This document shows, piece after piece, positions 35,574 to 47,216 of a stretch of 64,000 nucleotides of DNA. The stretch covers positions 2,648,501-2,712,500 of the forward strand of contig CM043954.1 in assembly GCA_014529385.2 (NCBI GenBank), given 5' to 3'. The notes under the pieces are model-generated. The model worked only from the letters and a program-made list of their open reading frames with translations, did no database searches and was not told where the DNA came from. Each line of letters starts with the position of its first letter. The first letter of the stretch is position 1. This DNA comes from Adiantum capillus-veneris (Eukaryota; Streptophyta; Polypodiopsida; Polypodiales; Pteridaceae). The position numbers were made by a program, and so were the translations under genes.

Positions 35574-37877
35574 GTTTGAATTGCATTGATCTCCAAAGCA
35601 TGGTAGAGCCAACCACAGCTATGCATAGAAACAATTGTTCAACCCATGCACACAGTCGTCCCACAGTACCGTATCTAGGAGGGAGAAAGGGCACTAAGTA
35701 CTAAGTAATTAAGGGCAATGTTTGAAGAGGGAAGAAAAAGTTCGATGTTAACGTGTTATTTTTTTCAAAATTACCTAATAATGCCCTTATAATTCATCAT
35801 CAAGGGAAAATTCATTGATAATATCTTCCCTATGAGTGTAAATAGTGTATATACTATCAGAAAATCATCAAAAAATAGTTCTTTTTGGGTATTTTTTAAA
35901 TCATTTTTATTTATAATGAGGCTTAAAAATAGAAAAATCCAATGGAATTTCTTAATTATTGGATTTTTACTTTACTAGTTTAGAGCATTTTGCTATTTTT
36001 TTGATTTTTTAAAATAAACATGTCAAAAATTAATAATAAATAGCAGGGAAGCTCATATGGAAAAAAGAAAGACACGATGTGATCAGAAAGACAAGGCAGA
36101 CAAGCACAAAAATTTTCAATGAAATCAGAAGATGAAAGCGGGAAGCCTAAATTAGGCGGCCAGGCCTACTTTTGCAAAATTCTTACAGAATGAGCTATAG
36201 GAATCCGACCAAGGAAATTTTTGAGTCTAACATAGATTTCACGGCCTAGTAGGACTAACGGGGAATCTAGGGAAAATTGGTTCGGGAAGTCCGGGTATAG
36301 ATATCCAAGGTAGGCTAAAACCACCTCATTTCCACTTGCAGCCTTTGCAGAGAGAGATTTCGACCTCTTTCGCGCGACTTTTTTGGAGTCCACAGTTGAC
36401 CGTTTTCAGCACCGTCTCATAAGAGACATGAGGGATAATTTTTTTACTCGTCAAGATCCATTTTGTACAGTCGGTAGCTAGTCTAAGCCCTTAGAAAAAA
36501 CCCTAGAAACCGGAGCAGTGCACGAAGACCTACGACCAAAAATTGACCATAGCGGCCTGCCAGCTCGATCAAATCAAATGGGATTTGAACCATAGCATGC
36601 CCTAACATAATAGAACCTTTCTATATCATCAGTTGACCATTCGGCAGGGGTCCAGGGGTTCCCAGTACAAAAGCTAGGTTTTTGGCAAATGCCAGAATTC
36701 CGATCTGATTCCACAGATAGTTTGCCTATGAGGTTCATATACAATGTATATTATTGGTTTAGTGAAATCAATCAAGCAGAGCCCTCGAAAAGCAGAAAAC
36801 GGCTCAAAGGTCACAAAGCGTCAAATTCGACATACGAGGTCAAACTAACTCCAAATGAGCCAGAATTGGACAAGTTGCTTTAGGACTATGTTGCGGCGGA
36901 CAAGTCCAAAGCCTCATAGTTGACCGACCAACCCAACAGGCAGTGTAGTCACAAAAAACGTGATTTCAGAGTCGACAAAGCACAAAGTGATGCCGGCATG
37001 ACCAAACTTGACCAAATTCAATGTAGGACTTGTTTTATGTGTATAGAATATGTCTAGGTCAAAAGTTGTAAGTTTTGCAAAGAATTTGTCACTGTTGTAA
37101 ATAATCACTATTATTTACTTTTGCATCATTTTTGCTTGGAAATTGTCACATCACCCCACCTATCATGTGTACACACCTAATACATGCCAAAAATCAAGTA
37201 TGAGTCAAAATGAGCACCTATAACTTGGAAAATTGCTAGAAAACACAAAGAAGTCTTTGCAAGCCAATTTTTGGTTATGGACAACATTTCTTGATCCAAA
37301 TCACCTCATATCTCATATATAGTGTCTATACAATGCTTAGAACCAAGTTGTACAAAAACATGTTGATTTTGGTAGAAAAGTTAACAATCGCGATTATTTA
37401 CTTTCTAGCCAAAATTGGAGAGTTTTGATATTTTGCGATCATACATCCAAAGTACATGATGTGCCCACTAGCCAAATTTGAACCAATTTGGAGTTCAAAA
37501 TCTCAAATTTCTTTTATATGTATTGTTTCAGAGACCTAAAGCCAAAATTTGGTACCATTTTCACCCTATGCATCCAAATGAGCCCATACTTCACTCAGAG
37601 TATGTATTTGGTATATACTTCAAGACTATGAAGCCAAGTTTTCAAAAGGTTGAAAAAAACACTCAATTGTAAATAATCGCGATTATTTTCTTTTGTTGCA
37701 AAAATTTGTTTTGACTTTACAGTTTTGTTCCTTACATGTTTTTATGCATCTATTCTTGTTCAGAAATTGATTTGAAGAAACTTGGACCAAAATTGTCAGC
37801 ATTTTAGACTAAAGGACATTTCAGAGAAAATTTCGACAAATTTGCTAACTTTGCACTCTATTCACTGAAAAGGAGCC
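35574..37877. other. AT-rich noncoding stretch with spaced palindromes
   Basis: No frame longer than about 75 codons. Three palindromes centred near 37108, 37390 and 37680 are listed separately. The region could be a 5' untranslated or LTR region for the ORF at 37878, but I found no repeat copy to prove it. Confidence 0.5.
37097..37688. repeat. Three evenly spaced TAATCGCGATTA-type palindromes
   Basis: 37097-37118 is GTAAATAAT-CACT-ATTATTTAC. 37386-37395 is AATCGCGATT followed by ATTTAC. 37671-37688 is the perfect 18-bp palindrome AAATAATCGCGATTATTT. Centres are 283 and 289 bp apart. Two preceding contexts are alike (TTGTAAATAATC). A looser version, AATCGTGATT, lies at 41783-41792. Confidence 0.8.
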
Positions 37878-40800
37878 ATGCAAGCAGCAGAGAGGGCCAA
37901 GAAAAAGCTCAACCAGAAGGAGAAATTGCAGGAACTGTTCGCTTATCAATCCGATCCAGAATCAGTCAAAGCAGCCAATTAAGGCAGCATATCTCTCCAA
38001 AGAATAACTAGAAGAGCATCACACTACAGTCTTCACCAACAGATTCAAGAGTGAAGAGGGACATCAAATGGAGTTGCAACTCCTTCCGAAGGAAATATAT
38101 AATGCTGCCGTGAAGCCGGAGACCAAACAAGCCAACCACATGCTAGGTCTCAGAGACTTCTACGAACAAGAGCCTTGCGGAGTGGTTTTCCAGAAAGCTT
38201 ACGAGCTTTTGTCCACAATTAAAGAGGATGGAACGGCCCAAATATCTGATACTCAGGGAAACAAGGTCGAGGTGGTCATAACCAAAGATATAGTGGTAGA
38301 GGCACTCATACTTCCTACAGAGGGAATGACCATGAGAGCAAGACACAGGAAAACAGCAGGGACTTTTATCAAAAAGACCGCTGCGGCTACCTTTGCAGAT
38401 TCGATTCACAAACAAGTGGAAGAGCTAGCCCGATTATACCATCAGTACTTTCATTTTTTGGCAAAAAGGCCACCAAGGTACACTACACCAAATCACACGG
38501 TTGCCACCATATTTACCCAAGTTCTAAAGTCAACAGCGAGAGCTCTGATAACGAGGAGAAGAGAGCGAGAAGAGAAGAAATGAAGAGAAAAGTTGTGGCA
38601 GCCCACCAAGAAGAGCCCACACAAAAACAAGCTCGCTTTGGAAGAGAAAAACACGCCTACCAGTGCAGCCGACAAGCACAAGGGAAGGACCCTGAGAAAT
38701 GGGTGCCGAGCGGACTTAAAGGCCCAAGAACAAAGTATCACACGAGAAAAGAGGGTGAAGATCCGACAGAGACTTTGGAGAAAATGTACCAAGAAGGTGA
38801 AGCCCTCAAGCGGAAAGAAGCCAAAGAAGCGGCTAGAAAAGCCAAAGAGGCAGAGGAACAGAGACGAGCTAAAGAAACGGCAAGGTAAGAAGCCCAAGAA
38901 CAAGGCTACAAGTCTCCTAGACCCACTTCACCACCTGCGGAACAACAAAACCATCCCATGCCAAGCCCACCACCATCACCTGCAGGTAAAGACACCAATG
39001 ACAAATCTCAGTCTACCAAAGAGACAGAATCTGCACAAGAGGCTGACCAACACGAGCACCAAAAAGAGAAAGAAGCAGAGCCTGAACAAGAGAAAGAAAC
39101 AGCTACGCAAAAGCTTGAAGAGCAAAAAGGCAAGTGAATCTGCACAAGAGGCCACTACTACACAAGAGCGGCAAAAACAGAAAGAACCTGAGCCAGAGAA
39201 GGAAGTGAGTCCTGCACCCGAAGAGACCACACAGTCTGAGCCAGCACCCTCTACTTCCACATAGCATGAAACAGCCAAGGCATCAAAGCCTGAGGAAGAC
39301 AAAGAAGAAGAACACCAACCTTCTACCTCCACGCAAGAAGAACTAGCAACCACTACGCAACAGAAGGATACACAAGAGGCTGCAGGCACATCCACTTAGT
39401 TGGCAAGACAGGAGGATTGACAGTCTAATGGCGAGGTCATATTGCAAGTAAGCAAATATGCAAGGTAGATGCAAGATATGATGGAGAGACTCCGTTCAGC
39501 AGCACTTAGCCGTAGCACAAAGACTAAAGAGCTTGAGATGGTGATTGACGCTCTCCAAGGAGAGTTAGAAGAATGACTATCATCACCGATCTTCAGAGGC
39601 AAGTGCAGGAGATGAAAACCGAAGCTCAACAGCGTCAGCTAGCAAGAGATCGTCAATAAAAAAAATAGAAGAGTTAAGTGAACTGCTCACCAAATTATCA
39701 GATTCTTGCAAAGTGAAAGACGAGCAGCTGACAAAAGTTACAAATGAACTTCTTACGACATCCCTGTCAGCTCAAAAAATTCAAGTGCAATTGGATGTTG
39801 CAAATGCTTCTTTGCAATACTCAGAATACTGAATAAATGATCAGGCAATCTTCTTATGACAAATCAGAGAGAATCCAGCCATGGCCTCGATCAAAGGGAC
39901 AGATGAAGTATACAAGGCACTAGAGAGAAAAAACAAGGACCTCGAGTTAGAATTAAAGCTGCAACAATCACAGCGCAGGGACCTGGCATTGATGCGGGTC
40001 CAGAGAGAAGAAGAGCTCCTAGAAGAAATAGCTGAGCTCAAGAGAGCTAACCAGCTCCTCAGAGATGGGAATCTAGAAACGTAGGATGAGGCAGGCATTT
40101 CAGAGCGGTCGCAGATATATATACCCTCGGTATCATTTGCTGAATTGGAGACACAGTCCACATCAGAGCCGAGTGATGAAGAGGATTTTCAAATCAACAT
40201 TACACATGCCGACACGGTGCCTATGGTCCACCTATCAAAAGCTGAAGAGAACGCACTGAAAGAAAAGATCACCCAAGAGGTGGATGAGCAGTGTAAAGCC
40301 ACGATGGATTGGGAGTTGAGAGTTCTACACTCTGTCAACGTCATTCAACACACTCCCAATCATATCAATGCACAATGGAATCAGCAATCCCTGCCATACC
40401 CTCTCATAAAAGTGGAACTACTATAGGTAAAAGAGAGGCTGTACAAAGATATACAAGAAGATGGCATATATAAAGACCACCCAAAGTGGAGGTTGAGCTA
40501 GTTGACAAGAATCCGAGGTATTTGATTCTGTTCACAAGAGCACCTGCAGCCCTGCAAAGAGATCCCACTTTCTGTCCTGTACCCAGAGTAAGGACATGGC
40601 AAGAGCATGAGGCACTGGCAAAGAAACGGTCAACCTGGCTGAACTACCCCAAACTACCAGCTCCAGAGAAAGGACAAACAACAAAGGAATACATGGTGAA
40701 AACCCTAACGGGCGCCATGTCTTTCTTCAAGAGTCTACCATATCTCTCATGCGCAATGTTATACAAGATATGCCGAATTTTTCTCATTTGTATTGAAGTT

Positions 40801-41127
40801 TTTCATGAGCTAGAGCAAGCAGGTGCCCCGTGGATGTCATTCCTCGAGAATAATAAAGGGTTATGCTATGATCTCAGTGGTGGTCAGCCTTCCGAAGAAG
40901 TACTCTATGGCTTCTACGCCCGGTATATGTTCTTGCCATCACATAATATGTTGGCGTTTGAGGAAGCTTTCTACACGGGATTCTTCACCTGGCGAATGAA
41001 GATATTTGCACCGGTGATCAACAACCTTACCTCAAGATTTGTAGACTACTCAGTGATAGAGTTGAAGAATAGAGTGACCATGCAATTTCTGCAAGTTCCA
41101 GATAAAGAAAGAAAAATCAGATACTAG
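37878..41127 (+). pseudogene. Long retroelement-associated ORF with coiled-coil centre, unassigned
   Basis: The reading begins MQAAERAKKKLNQKEKL at 37878 and is broken by stops and frame slips into five main blocks. Block 1 (38068-38583) has RDFYEQEPCGVVFQKAYELL and EELARLYHQYFHF. Block 2 (38590-39400) is extremely rich in Lys, Glu, Gln and Pro. Block 3 (39420-40080) is a predicted coiled coil (KALERKNKDLELELKLQQSQ). Blocks 4 and 5 (40145-41127) form a folded-looking domain with FFKSLPYLSCAMLYKICR and LYGFYARYMFLPSHNMLAFE. It ends 91 bp before a polypurine tract and LTR. Its place suggests an extra ORF of a large gypsy element. It matches no gag, envelope or enzyme I know. Confidence 0.6.
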
Positions 41128-41218
41128 AAGGCACTGAATGCACTTAAAGACCGCCTCGCCAACGGTCAACCCGAAGATTATTTCAGCCCATAAAACTATG
41201 TCAAGGGATGACACAGGC

Positions 41219-41232
41219 AAGGAGGGGGGGAA
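41219..41232 (+). other. Polypurine tract
   Basis: AAGGAGGGGGGGAA directly before TGTTTGTAGC. Confidence 0.7.
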
Positions 41233-42110
41233 TGTTTGTAGCAAGCTAACACGGATACCATTTTTTGGAGTTCTCTTTGTAAAACACTTATTATTTTGAT
41301 AAATCGGGAATATTGTAACTCCTATTTTTCTCGGATAAAACTATGTAATTAATGAGCCGGGGCTACAAGCTTCCAGATTGTATCGACCTATCATTTCCTA
41401 GCTTTGGTAGAACTCCGGATTATTAGTTTTGACCACCCAAAAACCTTGGCTAAGGTATAAAATACCAATTTTTGCAAGTTTTTGGATAAGAAATACATAG
41501 CGTGAGCTTATGGTGCTCACTCCTCTCCTTCTCGTGCTTCCTACTCCCTCCCCAGTTGACACATTGTAGTCGTGTTTGTTGCATTGCAATCGCATGTAAG
41601 AGCTCTATGCATTGACGTAAGCAGTTCACAGTATTTCGTAGCTTTTGGCTAGTTTCATCATAACTAGGAATTTACAATTTCAAATAAAAATCTAAGCATA
41701 GGCGGGGTATTGGGATCATTGCTAAGCATTTAGATACATTCTGGGTCGGAAACGATTAGGTCAAAAATCCACTGCTCTTAATAATCGTGATTTTGGAACT
41801 TGACCTAAAGTGGGGTTTGAGACCATAAGCATGTGTGCTTATGTCTTATAAACATGTCCTAGAAGTTTCGTTACGTTTGGATGTCATTTGATGCTGTAAC
41901 GAATGTGATTTGTTTGCCGATGAGCGATTGTCTTTTGGTGATTTCAGTCACTTGAGTGTAGCCTGAGTTAGATGTGAGTAGTTAGTTGTTTTCCGAGCGA
42001 TTGACACCCTCTTGTAGCCTCTATGCACTAGTTGAGTCAAATTCATCCCATGGATTGACAAATTAATCGTGGTTCTCGCTAATACTGCAATAAGATAGGA
42101 TGGTGAGGTT
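41233..42110 (+). repeat. Probable gypsy 3' LTR (end uncertain)
   Basis: Starts TGTTTGTAGC after a polypurine tract and has a TATA-like GGTATAAAAT at about 41455. The block GAGCTCT...GACGTAAGCA (41599-41625) recurs in the LTR-like region near 45790. No identical copy lies in the window, so the far end and orientation rest on the tract and the TATA position. Confidence 0.5.
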
Positions 42111-42531
42111 AAAGATGCGTCCCACATATTTTAATATATATTAGCAAATAATCCCTTGAGTACTTTATTAATATTTCCCATGATAATAAGTACTCCAATA
42201 ATATGTGTATCCCAAAGGAACTTTTTCCCACTAGGTTTTTTTCCTTTGGTCATCTAGATATTAGACCCTAATTTAGAACCTCGTCATTCTACTTCCCTTG
42301 TACATACTTTTCATAAATAAACAGGAGCCTCAACAGACAAATGAAACATCGGCTCTCACATCAGACATATTCAGACCAATCAAGATGCTACAACAAATTG
42401 AACTTCATCAACAAATTCAATGACAATTGAAGAGGATGAGCTCATCAACAACCAATCAAAAACCTTCCACAACCTCCCAGGACACTTTTCAATAGTGCCC
42501 GAGGACAAGCACTAAAATAGAAAGGGGAAAA
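42111..42531 (+). other. Internal remnant before an LTR
   Basis: AT-rich, then a short coding-like stretch near 42400-42520 ending GCCCGAGGACAAGCACTAA and a purine tract AGAAAGGGGAAA. The Gly-Gln-Ala-type ending before a purine tract is typical of the 3' end of some gypsy internal regions. Confidence 0.4.
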
Positions 42532-43130
42532 TGTTAACCAAAACGACGTCAATTAACAGAAGATGATAAAGTCCCAAGCCTTACGAATGCACATCAAAGA
42601 TCATTATGAAGAATCAGTAAAGATTGGAGTTACACATTTTTTACATTTTTCCAAAATGGTCATGTATTGTAAATTCTTGATTTATTTCAAGCCATTGTAA
42701 TATTCTTAATGTGCTACAAGCTCAATGGGAGTTCCAAGCTATAAAGAACATGTCATTTAGTGTGCCTAGGTTGCGAATTCAGTAAGTGGTGAAGCCCTAA
42801 AGGCCTTGGGATCCGGGACATTGTATATTAAACCCTAGGTATATAAGGAAATGTGTAAAAGAAATTAGGGTTCTCAAGCTCATTTGTTGAGACCACTCTT
42901 TGGTGAGAGCTCATGAGGTGTCTGGCTATGGAGTCCTTGAGATTCTCCTTGCTCAGGTGACTTTATTAGCACTAATCAATGCTTGATTCTCTTTCAATAT
43001 GCCTCTCTCATACTTCTTGTGATTGCCTATGATGCTTTGATTAGCTATGTCAGGATTGTAACGTATTCTTCATGTTTGTATTACCTTTCTCTCTTAGTTC
43101 TCTTGCAGATACAAAGACGTACTAGATTAG
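42532..43130 (+). repeat. Probable LTR after purine tract (end uncertain)
   Basis: Starts TGTTAACCAA after AGAAAGGGGAAAA. A TATA-like GGTATATAAGG lies at about 42838, followed by AATTAGGGTTCTC. No partner copy is present. Confidence 0.45.
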
Positions 43131-43469
43131 AGACCCCTGTTCTCAAAAGGATGTGCCTCTTCACCCAAGAGTCGCACCTATTCAGCAAATAGCCATGCCG
43201 CTTCGGCGAATGGCTGCACCTCTATGCCAAATGGTCACGACTCTGAAGCAGAGGGACACGACTATTGGCCTAGGGTCATGTCTTTTGATCTATGGTCATG
43301 TCTCTTCATCGTGTCTCTTTAGATTCTATATAAGAACGCCCTTGTAACACATTTCAATCAATCAAACACATTCAGTCTCTGAGTCTCTTGTTCTCAAGTT
43401 CTGTTCAGAGTTCAGTTTTCATTTAAGTTTAAGTATGAATAAACACACATAGTAAGCGTGTTCTTCACA
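43131..43469 (+). repeat. Partial 5' LTR of a retroelement
   Basis: Contains TTCTATATAAGAACG (TATA box) at about 43323 and ends TTCTTCACA directly before a tRNA-Met primer site. The left limit is unknown. The 3' part of the element is missing. Confidence 0.55.
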
Positions 43470-43470
43470 G

Positions 43471-43480
43471 TGGTATCAGA
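43471..43480 (+). other. Primer binding site (initiator Met tRNA)
   Basis: TGGTATCAGA, exact for the first ten bases of the common plant copia site, one base after the LTR end. Confidence 0.7.
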
Positions 43481-44189
43481 AAAAAAAATCCGGGGCCTCT
43501 GGACTAGGTGTCTACCTAAATTTGTTGTTGCCTACCATTCCCACAATCCTCACCTCATGAGTTATATGGTGGCAAAGGAAAGATGGTGCCCAATTGCCTA
43601 TGTGTATGAGGTAACTCTTACCTATTCCAATTAATTCTATGAACATCAGCAAAAAAAAATAAAGAGGGCAGACAACAGTGTGTGTGAGGGTGTGGTGTAC
43701 CCGGAGCATGTGTGTGGTGTACCCGGAGAGTTACACTACGTGTACTGAAAGGCTCTTGTGCACAATCACAGTACTTGGAGCGTTGTGCCCCTTTGTCGCA
43801 CCTCTTCCCAAACGATAGATCAACACTCACCAAGCGTCTGCTGAAGACTTTTCCAAGTGCAGTAGCGTATGACATTTCCTTGCACTGGCTGAATATTCCA
43901 CGCTGGCTAAGTTTTAATGCTGCTGAATTCTTACGCTGTTGTGTTGTTTTTACGCTGGCTAACCATTAGAAGCCTTATAAGCTATTATAAGTGACTAGCC
44001 CGCCCCAAGTTTGGGGTGACCGGCCAAAAAAGGTGATTTATTAAAAAAATAACAACATAATGTAAGCATGGCTGAATATTATTCAGTGCAACCAATTGAA
44101 TGAACCAACATTACAGAGAAAATCTCAAGTGCTGGCCTTCTTGCGTGCATTTCTCTGGCCGCACATCACGTGTCCCGGCTTTCACCTTC
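43481..44189. other. No gene recognised
   Basis: GTGTGGTGTACCCGGAG occurs twice within 40 bp (43690-43727). No domain is visible on either strand. Confidence 0.45.
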
Positions 44190-45010
44190 TCATGGATGAT
44201 GATGCGTACGATGTGCCCGTTCCGTACTTGTTGTATGTAGACAACCCGTCGTAAGAAATACTTCTCGAGAATCCTCCTTTGCCTTTATCGGCTCCTTGCA
44301 CCAGAACCTCTTCCCACCAACAAGATTATCATCATCTCCGATTCGTTGGAACCCACCATCATACTCAATCTAGATTCTGCATAGCCGGAAATTGCAGAGA
44401 TTCTTGCACCATTACCTATTCCTACACCCATTCCAAAACATGCAATTCTGGAAGTATCTGTGGGGATTCCGTCTCCCACATACTCTCCCGAACCTCCTAA
44501 CCCTCTAGAAAGAGAATACCAGGTGCACATCTCGCAACACTGTTTTGAGTTCTAGAGGTGGTCAGTTTGGCAAATTACCATTCGGTGCGAGCAGGCAGAG
44601 TTGCCACACTACTAGTTCCTTTTGACTCATTTCCCATTTGTTGCACACCACATTCTGGCCTGTTACGTGGATAACCTCTCCAAGATCTAGACTTCCCACA
44701 CATTGGTTCCTTTTTACGCAGAGGAAGTCATGCCAGGTTACAGTCCACTAACTCTAGAGCTCAACGAGATCAAGGATTTCACCCAGGACGACCTGGAATT
44801 CACTTAGTTTGCAAAGCCACTACACACACCGTCTACTTTGTCTATAGGTTGGTCTTCTCTAGCCTCGCCTCACTACGAGCTGTGAGCTTGTCATGTTGGA
44901 CTCAGGGACATAGCCGAGGGACAGGTGGACGGAGTGGCACTCTTGGCCACTATTCAGCAACATTTTGAGGCCCAAGCTTCACGACAGGCCCAGTTCAAAT
45001 CCATGCTCTA
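44190..45010 (+). pseudogene. Degenerate coding relic, unassigned
   Basis: Reading across frames gives VSVGIPSPTYSPEPPNPLER, then MPGYSPLTLELNEIKDFTQD (44729 onward) and EGQVDGVALLATIQQHFEAQ (about 44915-44975). Stops and slips separate them. Its position before an LTR-like region, and Pro/Gln-rich style, suggest the same class of 3' ORF as 37878-41127, but no motif is shared. Confidence 0.35.
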
Positions 45011-45399
45011 AATGAAGTCAAATCCCTGACACAACCAACACCTTAGCAGGATGGCAATTCTACATCATCCGTACATGACGAAGATCAAGCCATGCCGGAT
45101 CCGCATGATGAGGTTAACAATCTTGAATGTAAATATGACAAATCTCAAACAATAAGTACCCATTGTAGTGGATGGTTTCCACATCTTAGTTAGCCTAATT
45201 TTTCACTTGAACCTTGTCTCGAGGACTCTAAGGTTGAATGAGAAGCTTGACCTTGTAGCCCAACGCCCCATGCTAAATGTTGAAAGGACGCCCTTTAAAC
45301 AACGTTTCCATAAATATTCCATTAAGATTCCTCAAAGATTCCACATGAAGATGGTGATGAAGTAATGAAGATGAAGATGGATGCTGCAACATGAAGATA

Positions 45400-46330
45400 C
45401 GAGTTCATGGACGTCATCGAATATCCCATTATTATTATTTTGAGCCATTACGGCCACTTTTGTAATGTTTATGGGAACCTCATATTTTAAATCGGCACTT
45501 GTATTTTGGCCGCAGATGCTTGTATAATGAGTAAAGCCAACTCAGTTTCTTGTAATTAAGCTCTGTAGAAGCCTAGGGACAATTCAGGTCATTTGGTCGG
45601 AAATTAGGTTTGAAGGCTTGGTATATAAGCTGAAACCTAAGGCTTTGTAAAACACATTACGTTATCTCAATTAATATACAGTCGTGGGTTCTGCAGCACA
45701 GGGTAGTGAGCTTCACGCACACACACCGTCGCGCACACTAATCACATTGCAGATATGAGAGTAGGAGCGTGTTAGCATCGAGGAGCTCTCCGCGTCGACG
45801 CAAGCAATGCAAGCCGAGGACCACATCGCTACGAGCTATATTTGGTCATAAGTACCTCAAACGACATCCGTTCTGAATGATCAAGTAGTCGTTAGAATTA
45901 GGGCGAGAAGCTTTTCGTGTTGATGACTTTGTATATCAGTTCCGGACACTTTGGAAATTGCTGTTTTGAGCCTATCGCGATAGCGATGATAGGCGGTCTT
46001 ACAGTTATGGTTTTCAGGGTTTAGGTGGTTGGCCATATAGGATATGTCCTTGTGAGTCTTTCCCTCCGATTTTGAGTCATTCCGATATGATTTGAGACTG
46101 TTTCGACCTTGTAGTGTTTCGTAGGATGCGTTGTCTGTTTCTTTGCTTTATGGTAGTGTTGTGGTAGGATTAGTGACTGTAGAGTGTTGTTAGTGTCTAG
46201 CTCAGGGTTGACAACCCAGAGATTGCCTCCATGCCCTAGTCACCGGGTCAGCTACGTCCTTGGATTGATAGTTTGTTGGTCTGTGTTCTCGCTGTGCTCC
46301 ATCGTCTGTCGCGGCGAACCCGCTAACACT
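45400..46330 (+). repeat. LTR-like region related to 41233-42110
   Basis: Has TTGGTATATAAGCTG at about 45621, then GAGCTCTCCGCGTCGACGCA around 45790, matching the GAGCTCT...GACG block of the 41.2-kb LTR. CTATCGCGATAG (45972-45983) occupies the place of AATCGTGATT in that LTR. A GGATTGA...TTCTCGCT block near 46255-46295 also matches. Limits are approximate. Confidence 0.45.
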
Positions 46331-47150
46331 AAATCTTATTTTTTATCTCTCTACTCTTTGTGTGGGAAATTGACACAATACTTTTGTAAATTTTTGGTCT
46401 CTTGACATCCACCTTTTCCCGCACCTTGGGGTGTAAGCACGCCATGAACTTGTCCAGCCAGAAATATTCATTGTTACCTAATTGCATCACCATTGCCAAT
46501 TTTGTCCAAAATGATTAACAAAATAATACAATATTCATTTACATCCCGTTTGAGAACCTTCACCTTTGCATCCATGTAAATCGGAGATTAAAATTGGCAT
46601 GTATCTTTGTGCCACCGTCTTTTATCAAAACTAAAAATGACACTTTCACTTCAAGCACATATAAATTAGTGGTATCCTTAGTGGGGGTACTAGAAGATGG
46701 AGAGCATGAATGGGGAACATGCCAAAAATACACACAAAGATGCCCCTATATATCTCAAGGTACTCAGAACACCCCTCTCCTCTTGTGTACACCTTTATTT
46801 TCCACTAGAAAACTATGTACACCCCAACACACACAAGCTTGCCAATACCACCACTTATCACATGCGCATTGATGAAGTTCATTCTTAGTTTTCTACTACA
46901 TAGAGAACCTCTCTCTGTTTAACTCTTTTTTCACAACATTGACGGCCCACGGGGCACATGCACACTGAGTCATCACACCACAAGCACAAAAAACCAGGAG
47001 GAAAGAAGAGGGGGTAGTAAAAATGGCATAAGAAATGGTAGAAATGACTTGATATTGTTTTTAGTATTTTGTCTAATCATCCACTGGTTCGATCATTTTC
47101 TAAGTAGCTTTGTATGTGAATGGACACTTGGATGGTGCTAGCTATGGAAC

Positions 47151-47153
<3 letters not shown>
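46331..47153. other. No gene recognised
   Basis: A 92-codon plus-strand frame (46594-46872) is Thr/His-rich near its end and looks accidental. Confidence 0.45.

Positions 47154-47211
<58 letters not shown>
47154..47211. repeat. (CT)n microsatellite
   Basis: About 58 bp of CT. Confidence 0.97.

Positions 47212-47216
<5 letters not shown>

Noticed and set aside
38593-39264. 223-codon Lys-rich frame as a separate gene
   Set aside because: It is one of several overlapping open frames in a Lys/Glu/Gln-rich repeat-like stretch; best treated as part of the 37878-41127 pseudogene.
43690-43727. GTGTGGTGTACCCGGAG direct repeat as a target duplication
   Set aside because: The two copies are too close to enclose an element; likely a small local duplication.
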